DNA from: Cephalotrichum gorgonifer
Taxonomy: Eukaryota > Ascomycota > Sordariomycetes > Microascales > Microascaceae
Reading direction: 5' to 3'
Assembly (NCBI GenBank): GCA_900312665.1
Contig: ONZQ02000006.1
Location: forward strand, 1,675,990 to 1,739,989
Length of the DNA stretch: 64,000 nt
The notes below the pieces were generated by a model. It did no database searches, was not told the DNA's origin, and was given only the letters and a program-made list of their open reading frames with translations. The position numbers were made by a program, and so were the translations under genes. Every line of letters starts with the position of its first letter. Position 1 is the stretch's first letter. Shown piece by piece: positions 21,608 through 32,266 of the stretch.

Positions 21608-22759
21608 CTACGCAAACCTGTTCAGCAGCTCCTCTCCCGCCTTCCACCGCCTGATATTCTCCACTTGCTGCTCATACCACCCTCTTAGCTTCTCTCCCTC
21701 CACATACCCCATATGCGGCGTCAGCACGACCCTGCTCCGGCCATCCACCCCCCACTCCGTCGTCCTCCACTCGCTGTCCGCAGCCAGGGGCTCGAGGTCG
21801 AACACGTCCAGCGCCGCGCCGGCGATCCGTCCCGCCTTCAGCGCGGCGAGAAGGTCCGCCTCATCAACGAGCGGGCCGCGGGACGTATTCACCAGGAACG
21901 CAGTGTTCTTCATGTGCGCCAGATCCGCCGCCGCAACAATCCCACGCGACCGGTCCGACAGCACAAGATGCAAACTCAGTACATCCGCAGCCGCGAACGC
22001 CTCCTCCTTCGACACGACTTGGAACGTCTTGCCCCCATCCGGCCGCTCGACGGGCAGCCCCGCAGCTACAGCCTTCGCATCCGCGTCCTCCTGCGTGAGG
22101 TTTTGGCTCCAGGCAAGAATGCGCATGTTGAACGCCGTGCGCATGATCTTCGCGACCGCGACGCCGAGCCTCCCCAGCCCGATGGTCGAGAAGGTCCGCT
22201 CCGAGAGCGGGGTGGCGACGGAGGTCTGCCAGATGGCGCCGCCGGGGCGCTGGAGGTTGGCGTGCGAGGAGGGTATGTCGCGCGCGAGGGCGAGGATGAG
22301 CGCCACGCAGTGCTGCGTCGTCGAGTCCGGGGAGGCGGGGGCGTCGGTCGTGCCGGCCACAGGGACGGAGAGGGAGGCGAGGGTGGGGAGGGAGAGGGAG
22401 GCGTTGCGGCGGCCGGTTGTTAGGAGGAGCTTGAGGTTTGGGAGGCGGGCGAGGAGGGGAGGGGGGAAGGGAGTGCGTTCGCGCATGGTGCCTGCGTTTT
22501 TGAAGCAGCGTCAGCGCAGTTTCGACCATAGCTTCAATTGAGACAGTGGGGGGGAAACGGGAAACATACATATAATCTCAAAGGGGAGAAGCCTCTCAAC
22601 GAGGGCATCTCGCTCGGCGTCATTCGTGTCGGGGTGGCTATACGGCCGCAGGGTATCGCGGAAAATGGTGACCTCGAAGGATGCCCGGTCCAGGGCGTCG
22701 AAAGACGTCTTTGAGACGCCCTGGTAATCGTCTAGCACGGCGACTTTGAGGACGGACAT
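21608..22759 (-). CDS. D-isomer-specific 2-hydroxyacid dehydrogenase
   Basis: NAD(P)-dependent reduction or oxidation of a D-2-hydroxy acid. Exons 22759-22570 and 22491-21608 (78-bp intron) give 357 residues. The Rossmann motif GLGRLG is in the STIGLGRLGVAVAK segment. Catalytic residues appear as Arg in VNTSRGPLVDE, Glu in the following DVFDLEPL segment and His in LTPHMGY. The N-terminal VAVLDDYQG is characteristic of fungal members. The substrate is unknown. The family can act on D-mandelate-like acids, but this gene lies 6 kb from the cluster beyond the GH76 and 5S genes, so a link is weak. Confidence 0.87.
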
Positions 22760-23151
22760 TGTGTTCTCCCTTTTCTTACTCCCTTACTTTGTTTCTTTTT
22801 CTTTTGAACTACCGGCGTTGGTTTAGGTTTTTTTTCGCCTGTCTTCTGTGGTGGTGAGAGTAGTGTGGACGTGATGGGTCGTGGTTTCCGGTGGAGATTG
22901 CCGAGGTGTGTGTAAGTGAAGCGGAATCGGAGTCGGAACGTTAAACGGCAAGTAGAGGTGGGATGTGGGGAGTTTTTGCCCCTCCTTTCCATCGGCTCTG
23001 ACGCAATTGACCGCCCGGCTCACGAACGCGGAAGCGCGCCTAGCTTACCAACAACAGCTTTCCTGAGAAAGACGGCTAAAATAACGTAAAAAAATTCCCA
23101 AAACGCCAGATTCATTTACTCGTACTTATTTACTTTCACCACTCTCCTCCC
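22760..23151. other. Promoter/terminator interval
   Basis: This 392-bp stretch carries the upstream region of the D-2-hydroxyacid dehydrogenase (pyrimidine-rich on the minus strand, near 22770-22860) and the 3' flank of the SDR gene. No further gene is seen. Confidence 0.4.
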
Positions 23152-24096
23152 TCACATCTTGCTAGGCAGCCTCATCCCCCCATCGATCCGAATAACGCTC
23201 CCATTCAGCATAGAATTCTCAATGGAGTGCTTCACCAGCGCGGCGAACTCCACCGGTTCGCCCGACCTCCTGGGAAACTCCACCGCCGCCAGCAGGCCCT
23301 TCTTCACCTTCTCGGACATCATGGCCTCCATGGGGCTCCTGAAGGGGCTCGGCGCGATGGAGACGACGCGCACGCCGTAGCGCGCCAGGTCCCGCGTCAT
23401 GGGCAGCGTCATGCCCGCTATGGCGCCCTTGCTCGCCCCGTAGGCCACCTGGCCCTTCTGCGCCTCGAAGGCGGCCGTCGACGCCACGAGGACGATGACG
23501 CCGCGCTCCCCGTCCGGCCCTACGGGGGGCACCTGGGCGAGGTGCTCGAGGAACTGGCGGACGGTGTCGATCACGCCGCGGACGTTGACAGCAATGACGA
23601 GATCAAAGGTCGAGAGGTCGAAGGGCTTGCCGGTGCGGTCGAGGATCTAGACGTTCGCCTGTCGTTAGTTCGGGTGGTTCGTTTTCCCCCTATTTCGAGA
23701 AGTAAGATTGTAGAGAGAGAGGAGAACGCACCGTCCCCGGGTTCGCGATCCCCGCGGCGGGCACGATCCCGCCCAGCTCCTTCCCCGTCTCCTTCACCCA
23801 CGCGACGGTGCCCTCCACCGCGCGCGCGATGCTCTCGGTGCTGGTGACGTCGCACGGGAAGAAGCGCGCGAAGGGGCCCAGCTCCGCGGCGGTGGCCTTG
23901 CCGAGGTCGGCGTTGAGGTCGAGGATGGCGACGTTGCCGCCGTTCTGGCCGATCATCTCGGCGGTTGCCCTGCCGAGGCCGGAGGCGCTGGAACGTTTTG
24001 TTAGTTTGGTGTCGGGGTGGGGGGTTAGCTGTAGATGTGCCGTTGGGCTTTTGCATACCCTCCGGTGATGACGAATGTCCTGCCTTCGATCTTCAT
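23152..24096 (-). CDS. Short-chain dehydrogenase/reductase, 3-hydroxyacyl-CoA dehydrogenase type-2-like
   Basis: Three exons (24096-24059, 23987-23732, 23646-23152) with introns of 71 and 85 bp give 262 residues. The first intron splits the cofactor motif TGGASGLG. NAAG is replaced by PAAG (IVPAAGIANPG). The catalytic Ser is in VASTAAF and the Tyr/Lys pair in VAYGASKGA. The C-terminus VIRIDGGMRLPSKM is typical of SDRs. The arrangement resembles HSD17B10/3-hydroxyacyl-CoA dehydrogenase type 2, a mitochondrial enzyme, but no clear presequence is visible. The substrate is not deducible from context. Confidence 0.87.
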
Positions 24097-25284
24097 GTTG
24101 GATATGTGTTTGCGGGGGTGTCGGTATGGCGTGTAGGCGTGGGTGTGGTCGTGGGCGGGTAACTGGAGCTAGAGAGGTATCGTGAGATGCTAGAAGGGAT
24201 TCCCCGTTCGCAGGCAGACGATGGAGGATCGGCGTGGGGGAAAAAGCAAAAAAGAAAGTCCTTCTAGGACGGGAGCGGGATGCTACGGGAATGTGGAGAG
24301 AAAGTCGTTTGGATGAGCATCGGCACTTATACGATGACGGCAGTAAACGGCTCTTCAATTGAGCCTCGGCAGACCCCGGATTTCAATTCCCCAGATCCTC
24401 GCACCAAATTGAGGAGGGTGGTCCGGCTTGGCGCTTACAAGTATTTGTTTGTACCTACAGAGTACACCACCCCGCCTTTGCATTTCAGCTGCAAGTCCAA
24501 GCATGTGTTCTTCGCTGTAGCAGGCACGAGTATGGATGAATCTTACTCATACTGTATTTCAAGAAAGACGCAGTGCTGGAAGACAGCAAGATTGTCGCCC
24601 CCCACGACAGTGCCGCTTTCGGCAAAAAACCCACTATCAGTCCTCAAACACCCCCCAAAACGGGTAAAATGGCCCCATCCCACCCACCTGCCTTTTCTTC
24701 ATATGAACGGTGGGGACCCTCCTCAGCCACCTGCTATTAATGTTATCAGCGAGCGTTTCCTCTCTGGCTCTTAAATATTGTCTGGGATTCTAAGGGACGG
24801 GCTTATCAAAGAACGCCGTCGACGTTTCAAAGTCTTCCTTGGGAGAGAAGCCACCACCCGCCTCCCAAAACTCTCTCTCATCATCTGTTTCGACTTTTTA
24901 TTCATTTTGTCATTTTGACCGCGCGTTCAATAAAAGTACATGTCTTCTTCGGTTACATTTTACTCGTACATCTGAGTCGCATGTTTGTGCCCACGGGACT
25001 CTTTCCCTTTCAGATGCCAAGGTGACCCGACCCACACCTCTTCAATTCTCCCCGATCCATCCGTCGTCATCCAAGCCGTCCCCTCCCCTCCTCCTCCTCG
25101 AGAAGCCGTTTCGTTCAAAGTCCATATTCACCGCGAAACCTTAATCGTCTGTTTCGAATACACCCCGAGCCACCACCGCGCTGCTTCAGCAAAATTTCCG
25201 GATCTTCACGCGCCTTTTGAGATATTCTGGACGGACGCCCAAACCCTTCACGCGTTCGAGTTATCTAGCTTCGCGACTGCGGCC
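24097..25284. other. Divergent intergenic region
   Basis: This lies between the SDR gene (minus) and the Rab4-like gene (plus). A 164-codon open frame at 24280-24774 has biased composition and no recognisable family, so I do not call it. The pyrimidine-rich tract from about 24980 to 25280 is typical of a fungal 5' UTR and core promoter. Confidence 0.4.
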
Positions 25285-26628
25285 ATGACGAGGCCACGCG
25301 GCGGCTCGGCCGCGAGTGAGGATAGCACTGGCACCGCCATGGACCAGGTAGGTCCCCTCTCCTCCCCTACTTGTCTCTCTCGCGCGGTCGGCTTGCGCGA
25401 GTGAAAAAAGGCTAGAAAGCGAGGGCACGTGCTAACTCACCGCTTGCAGGAGCTCGGAAGTATGTACGATTATCTCGCAAAGATTATTCTCCTCGGACCG
25501 AGCGGTAGTGGAAAGTGAGTCCAACTAAGATCCTCCGCCCACATGACGAATACAGACGCCAGAAACAGACTAGAAGGAGACGACGGTTGAAGAGCGGAAC
25601 GCTGACTGGGGATTTACATCAGATCCTGCCTCCTGCACCGCTTCGTCAAGAACGAGTGGCGCGTGCTCTCCTCGCAGACCATCGGCGTCGAGTTCTCGAG
25701 CAAGATAATCAAGGTCGGGACCGGCGCGCGGAGGAAACGGATAAAGCTCCAGGTACGAAGTTCCCCCCCTCTCTTCCGCCTGTTTCCATCAACGCAACAA
25801 TACCTAACACAACCAAACTAGCTCTGGGACACCGCCGGCACAGAACGCTTCCGCTCCGTCTCCCGCTCCTACTACCGCGGCGCCGCCGGCGCCATCCTCG
25901 TCTACGACCTAACCTCCCACGCCTCCTTCCGCTCCCTCGCCCCCTTCCTCAACGACGCCCGCGCCCTCGCGTCCCCGAAACTCTCCGTCCTCCTCGTGGG
26001 CAACAAGCTCGACCTCGCGACCGACCAATCCCTCATCGACACGAGCATCCCACCAAGCAGCGTCGACTCCTCGGCCAGCGGCGCGGGCCACCACGCGCTG
26101 CGGGCCGTCGGCAGCTCCGCGTCCCTGAGCACCGTCACGACGACGGACTCGTCTGGCACGATCCGCGGGCACGGCGGGTCCGTCTCCGCGGGCGCGGCGC
26201 TGAGGGCGAGCGTGGCGCCTGAGGGGAGGGAGGTCAGCAGCGCCGAGACGAGCACGTGGGCCAGCACGGCCGGCGTGCCCGTCGTGATGGAGGCGAGCGC
26301 CTTCACGGGCGAGGGCGTCGACGAGATATTCGGCCGCCTGGCGAGGATGATCCTCACCAAGATCGAGCTGGGCGAGGTCGACCCCGACGACCCCATGAGC
26401 GGCATACAGTACGGGGACGGCTACGGCGCCAGCATGGGGAGCGACGGGGGGAGCATCAAGAGCTCCATGACGGGGGCGAACGTGGACGACGGCGGCCTGA
26501 GGAGGCGGAGGACGGGGGGCGGGAGGTACGGAGGTAGGCAGAGGGGGGGCAACTGGGGTGGTCTGAGGGAGTGGGAGGAGGTGTTTTCGCTTAGCGGGGG
26601 GAGGAGGAGGGGGAATAACTGCTGTTAA
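25285..26628 (+). CDS. Rab4-like small GTPase with long G4-G5 insertion
   Basis: Endosomal-recycling type Rab. Four exons (25285-25347, 25450-25514, 25623-25752, 25822-26628) give 354 residues, far above the usual 200-220. G motifs are intact: P-loop GPSGSGKS (37-44), switch I TIGVEF, DTAG (89-92), NKLD (147-150) and the G5 motif EASAFTG (near 243). Between NKLD and G5 lie about 75 extra residues rich in Ser, Thr, Gly and Ala. The C-terminal region is also long, Arg/Gly-rich, and ends in Cys-Cys, a geranylgeranylation signal. The RSYYRGAAGA and VGVEF-like words favour Rab4/Rab14-type. The insertion lies within one exon, so it is not an unspliced intron with stop codons, but intron retention in my model cannot be fully excluded. 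Confidence 0.85.
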
Positions 26629-27358
26629 AGTCTCTTTTTTCTTTTGTTTTATTGGGAGAAATCGGGATGGGGGTGGTGTTTCATCATATGCGGGAAGCAA
26701 GTGGCGGAGGCGTTCTCTGGAGTTGTTGCTTCGGAGGTTTAGAATACATGTTTGCTCGGGACGACCTTCGTCCTCTGGATATAATAATTAATTCGTTCCA
26801 GTCATGGCCATTTGTTTGTCGGAGGGTGATCCGGGGACCCTAGTTCGAAGGAGGATATCAGAGCGTCTGAAGACTGGAGCATACAGAAGTCTTGAGACGG
26901 AGTTCAGGGAAGATGATTCACGCCCATCATACCCATTCAGGCACCCAGACTAATTCTCGAGAGGGTAGTTTCGCGGTTTCCATTCGATGTCATTCCCCAA
27001 AGTCTATATCATCATAATGCCTCGCGTACACCAGACCCTACCCTGGGGTCAAGGGCACACCGTGTTGCCCCTCCCCATCTCTCCGCCAATATCCAGGCTT
27101 CTCCTTTTGTTCTCACCGACGGCCCGGTTGCGTTCAGACGAGACCTTCCACAAGGCAGGCATGGGGGGGTCGGTCGGACGGAAAGCAAAAAAAAGGAACA
27201 TAGAACGAAGTTTTCCATTTCATTGAAAAAACATTGCTTTCCCTAGGCCGAAACCCGAATGAACACCCCGTTGTAAAAACCCGCCCCCAACCTCCCTTTT
27301 GGGCCGCCCTTTCTTTATCCTTTAATTTAAATGCTCCCACGGTAGACGCTTCCTTCCT
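26629..27358. other. Convergent 3' intergenic region
   Basis: This 730-bp stretch lies between two convergent genes (Rab4-like and uL14). It should hold both terminators. Only short overlapping frames were seen and no element recognised. Confidence 0.4.
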
Positions 27359-28475
27359 TTACATGACGACACCGGAGTTGCTGGCAATACGCTGGAGAGG
27401 GAGAGATGTTAGGAAGGGAAAGATTCGTATGGAGGGAAAGATCCGTATGGAGGGAAGGGGGGATATATCGGAGAGTAGGGGTGAGGAACGTACGGGCCAT
27501 AGCTCGGCAGCCTCCTTGCCAACGGGACCGGTGATGGCGGAACCCTTCATCTCACCCTTGGGGTTGACGATCTAGTTTCAACAAAGTTAGCAAAAACACC
27601 AGTCTTCTTTCTCACCATAAACCAGGATCTTCCCCGCTTTCCTCCCCAGAGCAGTCGTCCTCCCGACTCTTTCCTCTGCCTCTGGAAAGAAGAGCAGAGT
27701 TGATCCCGGAACCAGGGCAGAAAAAACTTACAACACCGGCGTTGTCCTCGAAGTAGAGGAAGACACCGTCGAACCTCTTCCACGGCTTGGACTGCCTGAC
27801 GATAACGGCGGGGTGGACCTTCTTCCGGAGCTCGGGCTTTCCCTTCTTGACGGTCGCCATGACCATGTCACCGACACCGCCGGCGGGCAGGCGGTTGAGG
27901 CGGGCACCGATACCCTTGACGGAGATGATGTAGAGGTTGCGGGCGCCGGAGTTGTCGCAGCAGTTCATCACCGCACCGACGGGGAGACCGAGGGTCATCT
28001 TCAACTTGCCACCGGGGGCACCGCGACTGTGGTACGTACGTCAGCCGGTCGGTTCTCTCACCACGGTTCTTTTTTTTTCGGCACAGCCATAGTCTCCAGC
28101 ACTGCGACACCAGAAGGGGGGGAAACTATCGAGGAGTCGGTTTCGGAGGAGGACGAGGGCGTGGGGTTTCGGGATTTCGAGGTAGGTTGGGCGCCGGAGG
28201 GAGGAAACGATTCGAGCGCAGTTGCCGTTCGCGATTGCCAAACTTCCAGCCGTCCCCTCCACCCCGACCTTTCAGAATCTCCCCCAAGTCGTTCGTAGCC
28301 GTCGGTCGGGGATCATCGCCTCGAATCGTCCTCCTCGGCGTCGCCCGAAAAAACCTCGTCGGAATCGTCGACACCAAGTCCACCTCTCTCCCTCGTTCCC
28401 CCTCCGATAACCGAACCGAAAAAAAAATGACAGCACAGCAAGGGAGAGGATCAGCACTTACGAGATCTTGGCCAT
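27359..28475 (-). CDS. rpl23: 60S ribosomal protein uL14 (L23)
   Basis: Large-subunit protein at the subunit interface. Four exons (28475-28462, 28026-27732, 27571-27494, 27391-27359) give 139 residues, the standard length. Exon 1 is only 14 nt (MAKI plus two bases of Ser). A 435-bp first intron follows, the kind of long leading intron often seen in ribosomal-protein genes. The core LPVGAVMNCCDNSGARNLYI, the RLNRLPAGGVGDMVMATVKK segment and the tail LWPRIASNSGVV are near-invariant uL14 sequence. The final exon encodes just ten residues plus the stop. The 102-bp last intron contains a local duplication of a pyrimidine-rich word (27418-27458). Confidence 0.95.
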
Positions 28476-29603
28476 TGCGACTGTGGTTTATGTGATTTTC
28501 CGTCGGTGGGAAAGGAGGTTCGGGTTAGTCGAATGGGGGGGTATCGTTGGTCGTTTTGGGGGGGGAGAAAACAGTCGTCGATATCCGGCACGCCAGGACT
28601 GCTGAAATTTCGTGTGGGGTGAGAAACCCTACGGGGGGGCGGACGGCGGAGCTTGGTGCGATAAGGGTCACGTGTAGATAGTGGGGAAAGAAATTTGGTA
28701 GGGGCGGGGCCGGGCGGTGTGTGGCAGATGCAAGGGGGCAGAAAATAATTGTATCGTGCCTGAAGTTGGTCTTGTGGACATTTCTTCCTTCTTGCAAAAA
28801 AAAGTTCAACACTCTTGAGTTAAGGAGGACTGGGGATCTCCCTCCTTTCGCGACGACCGCCGTCAGATTTACCTTTTGCGACTTGAGCTCACGGCAATGC
28901 GAAGAGCATGTATCATATTCGCTACTTTATTAGGGTCTTTATCTATGCTTGTCTGCAATAGACCGTTTCCCCTGACCTCATGGTCTGTTCAGTTTCATCA
29001 TCCAGCTTGGACTCCCGCAGTGTCGACGTTTATCCAGTTCAGTCTCTCCATCCTGTGCTACCTATTCCGCCGACCATCCATTATTCCCATCCGATTCTGT
29101 CCTCTCACCACTTCGAACGACATACCTCTACCCCCTGACATTCCTCCCATCACAGTCCACAGTAGATAGCAACAGCAGCAATCACCGCCAGCTACCCTCT
29201 CCCAATAGGGTCCCAGACTCTCCCAAACACGTCTTGTGTGAGGGAATAGTCCGAGCTGGCGAACGTATTTTTTTCTCCTTCTCTCCGGAGAAAGAAGGAA
29301 AAAATACACAACGTAACGCTGCCAGATCGTATCTGGAGGAACATAGTCCGTATCCGCCTGGCTTTTGCCAGCTTTCCTACGCGGATGAGGCTCCAAGAGC
29401 TCCCACATACCATGACCCCCTTCTTCTCCCCATTCACCTCTTCAGCGCGTAAATACCGTAAAAAAAAACCTGAAATAATGCCGTAAAAAAAAACTAGTCC
29501 TCATTCTAGATGAATATCCCCTCGTCTACTACATACATGTATGCTTATGGTATTCATGACCCACATGGACGAACTCCCCCCTTCCCCTTCACACATACAC
29601 AAT
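28476..29603. other. Intergenic, uL14 promoter and mannosidase 3' flank
   Basis: The part next to 28476 is the presumed promoter and 5' UTR of uL14. The part near 29460-29600 is the 3' flank of the mannosidase, with two near-copies of ccgtaaaaaaaaac (29456-29495) that may belong to its poly(A) region. No gene was recognised in between. Confidence 0.4.
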
Positions 29604-32266
29604 CTAAGTCCTCATCCCGAGATACCGCGTCGTGATGACAGTCCCCTCCTTAACACCCTCGACCCCAATCTCCACAACCTCGCCGGGGACAATGTCCACC
29701 AGGTTATCAGCGAACACGACGCCGTCGTCCTCGCTCTCCACCGCCACGCCCTTGATGGGGACCTCGGCGCTGACCTCCACCTTATCCCCCTTCACCACGG
29801 CCTTGAGCGCCTTCGGCTCCTGCAGGTGTAGGTACTTCAGTGGCTCGGGCCAGTTCACGTACCTCGCGAGCTTCACGCCGTCGCTGTACAGGTACGCCGC
29901 GACGACCGTCCTCGCCTCCTCGCCCCTCCCCTTGTTCCTCACCGGCACCTCGAACGCCGCGATCTCCGTCGACTGGTTCTTCGGCAGCGTGATCCCCGAC
30001 GCGACCATCTCGGAGTGCGTCTCCTCGCCCGTCTCGACGTCCCACGCCTTGACGAGACAGTCGACCACGACGTCTTCGAGCCTTAGGTTCGACCCCCACA
30101 CCTCGATCTGCGACCTCTTCACGATGTCAACGCGCGTGAACTTGTCCTTCGGGTGGCTGTGCTCCGTCCTCGTGATGCCGATGCTCAGCGGCGCCATCTC
30201 GCGCTTGACGGTGAAGTAGGCGTGCTTGGGCCGCAGGTAGTGGTCGACGATGGACCAGCTCGTCACGGGCCAGCAGTCGTTGATCTGCCACACCAGCGCA
30301 CCGCCGCAGTACTCCCTCCCGGGCCCCTTCCACTGCCTCTTCCACAGCCGGTACGCGCTCGCGAGGCACTCGGCCTGCATGAGCTGCGTGCAGTACACGA
30401 ACTGCTCCAGCGGGTCGGGCGCGTACCGGAGGTTCTCGACCAGGTAGAGCGCGATGCGCCGTTCGTGTCCCTCGGCCTTGTTGTGGAAGTCCAGCGTCGA
30501 GCTCTGGGGGTAGCGGTCCGGGTCGTCCTTCCCGAGGGGGAGGAAGGCGTCGATGGTCTTGACGGAGGGGAAAGCCTGCATGCCGAACTCGGACACGAAG
30601 CGGCTAACGAGCTTATCGAAGTTCTGCCACTTCTCCTGTGTGCCGTGCCACACGTTCCACTGGTGCGTGTCGCCGACGGTCGGGTCGTGCGTGTCCACCC
30701 CGGCGCCCCAGGGGGAGCCCGGGTGGTAGTGCGTCCCCGGGATGAGGTCCCTGCAGGCGTCGCTGAGGAGCTTCTCGTAGATGTACCGGGCGGGGAAGTC
30801 CGTCTTCAGCCAGGACTCGGGGTCCTTGTCGGCGTAGTTGTACGTGAGCTTCTCGCTCTCCTGGTACTGGTAGTCCTCGTTGTTGCCGGCCCAGATGACG
30901 ATGGACGCGTGGTGGCGGAGGGCCTTCACGTTCGCGCGGGCCTCGCGGTCGATGGAGTCGAGGAGCTCAGGCCAGGCCGGGTAGTTGCCGCAGCCGAACA
31001 TGAAGTCCTGCCACACGAGGACACCGAGCTCGTCGCAGGCGTCGTAGAAGGCCTCATCCTCGTAGATGCCGCCAGCCCAGACGCGGATCATGAACTGGTT
31101 CCCGTCGGCGACGAGCTTGACCCAGTCGCGGTAGGCCTGGGGGGTGAGGCGCGGGAGGAAGTTGTCGGCGGGGATCCAGTCGCTGCCGCCGCAGAAGACG
31201 GGGATGCCGTTGACACGGAAGAAGAAGGACGTTCCGGGCTGGCCAGTCAAGGCGTCCTGGACGAGCTCCACCTTGCGGAGGCCGATCTTCTTGGTCACGG
31301 AGTCGACCTCTTCATCGTCGGAGGTCAGGAGGGTCGCGGTGATGGCGTGGAGGGTCTGCGGCCCGTAGCGCACGGGGTACCAGAGTTTTGGGTCAGAGAT
31401 CTCAAAGGTCGCCTTGACGTCGGCGCCGGCCGAGGCATCGACGGTCTCAGAGGCGATGGTGGCGCCGTCGAGGGTGATGTCGAAGCGGACCTTGGAGGCG
31501 GGGCCTTCGGTCTGGGCGTGCGCCGTCACCGTGGCCTTCTTCGCGTCGACGTCAACCTCGGTTTCTACGTACACGTCCTCCACGCGCGAGTCGTAGACCT
31601 CGAGGCTTATGGGCCTCCAGGGACCGCAGGTGAGGAGAGTTGGGCCCCAGTCCCAGCCCTGTTGTAGGATGTTAGTCTGAGTTGGGAGAGCAGCCAAAAG
31701 AGAAGGGGAGGTGGGGGGGTTTCCACAATAGGTAGAATACGTACCCAGTGGTATTGCGCCTTGCGCACGGCCAACCTCGAGACATCACCATTCCAGCACC
31801 CCCATTTGTGCTCGGGATACTTCTCGACGAGCTGGCACCCTCTCAGGTACGCGCTGTCAAAGGTGATCTCTAGGTCGTTTGCCGCGCCGTCGGTCCTCAG
31901 CTTCGCCGTGACGTCGACCCTCTCCGGGATGAACATGTTCTCCGTCTCGAGCACGACTTCCCCATTGAGCTTCACGGTCGCGAAGGTGTCCAGGCCCTCG
32001 AAGGACAGAACGGCCCTGGCGCCGGCGGCCGACACGTCGGGAGACGCGAAGGAGGTGCGGTAGGACCACACGCGCTCGCCGACCCACTGGACCAGGAGCT
32101 CATTCTTTCCGATGAACGGGTCCGGGATGAGGTTGTGGTGCATGAGGTCGAGGTGGATGTTTGTGGGGAATTGGGCGACGGGGAGGTAGGTAGGCTGCGA
32201 CTCGGGCCCATTGACCTGCTTGAATTCCCAGCCCTTGTCGAGCTGGGTCACGGAGCGGCGGGGCAT
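29604..32266 (-). CDS. mndB: GH2 beta-mannosidase
   Basis: Removes terminal beta-1,4-mannose from manno-oligosaccharides. Exons 32266-31745 and 31658-29604 (86-bp intron) give 858 residues, without a signal peptide. That matches the intracellular fungal subgroup, which takes up short oligosaccharides. The N-terminal sugar-binding domain (FIGKNELLVQWVGERVW), an Ig-like domain and the TIM barrel are in order. The acid/base Glu is near 435 (WAGNNEDYQ) and the nucleophile Glu near 531 (FVSEFGMQAF). The splice restores KAQYHWGWDWGP, a strongly conserved GH2 mannosidase stretch. The other mannan-related gene in this window is the GH76 protein, 11 kb away and probably unrelated. Confidence 0.93.

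Noticed and set aside
24280..24774. 164-codon open frame between SDR and Rab4-like genes
   Set aside because: No recognisable family, composition like the surrounding non-coding DNA, and it lies where the Rab promoter is expected.
30153..31667. 504-codon plus-strand frame antisense to the beta-mannosidase
   Set aside because: Val/Gly/Asp/Glu-rich translation with no domain; a shadow of a GC-rich coding strand.
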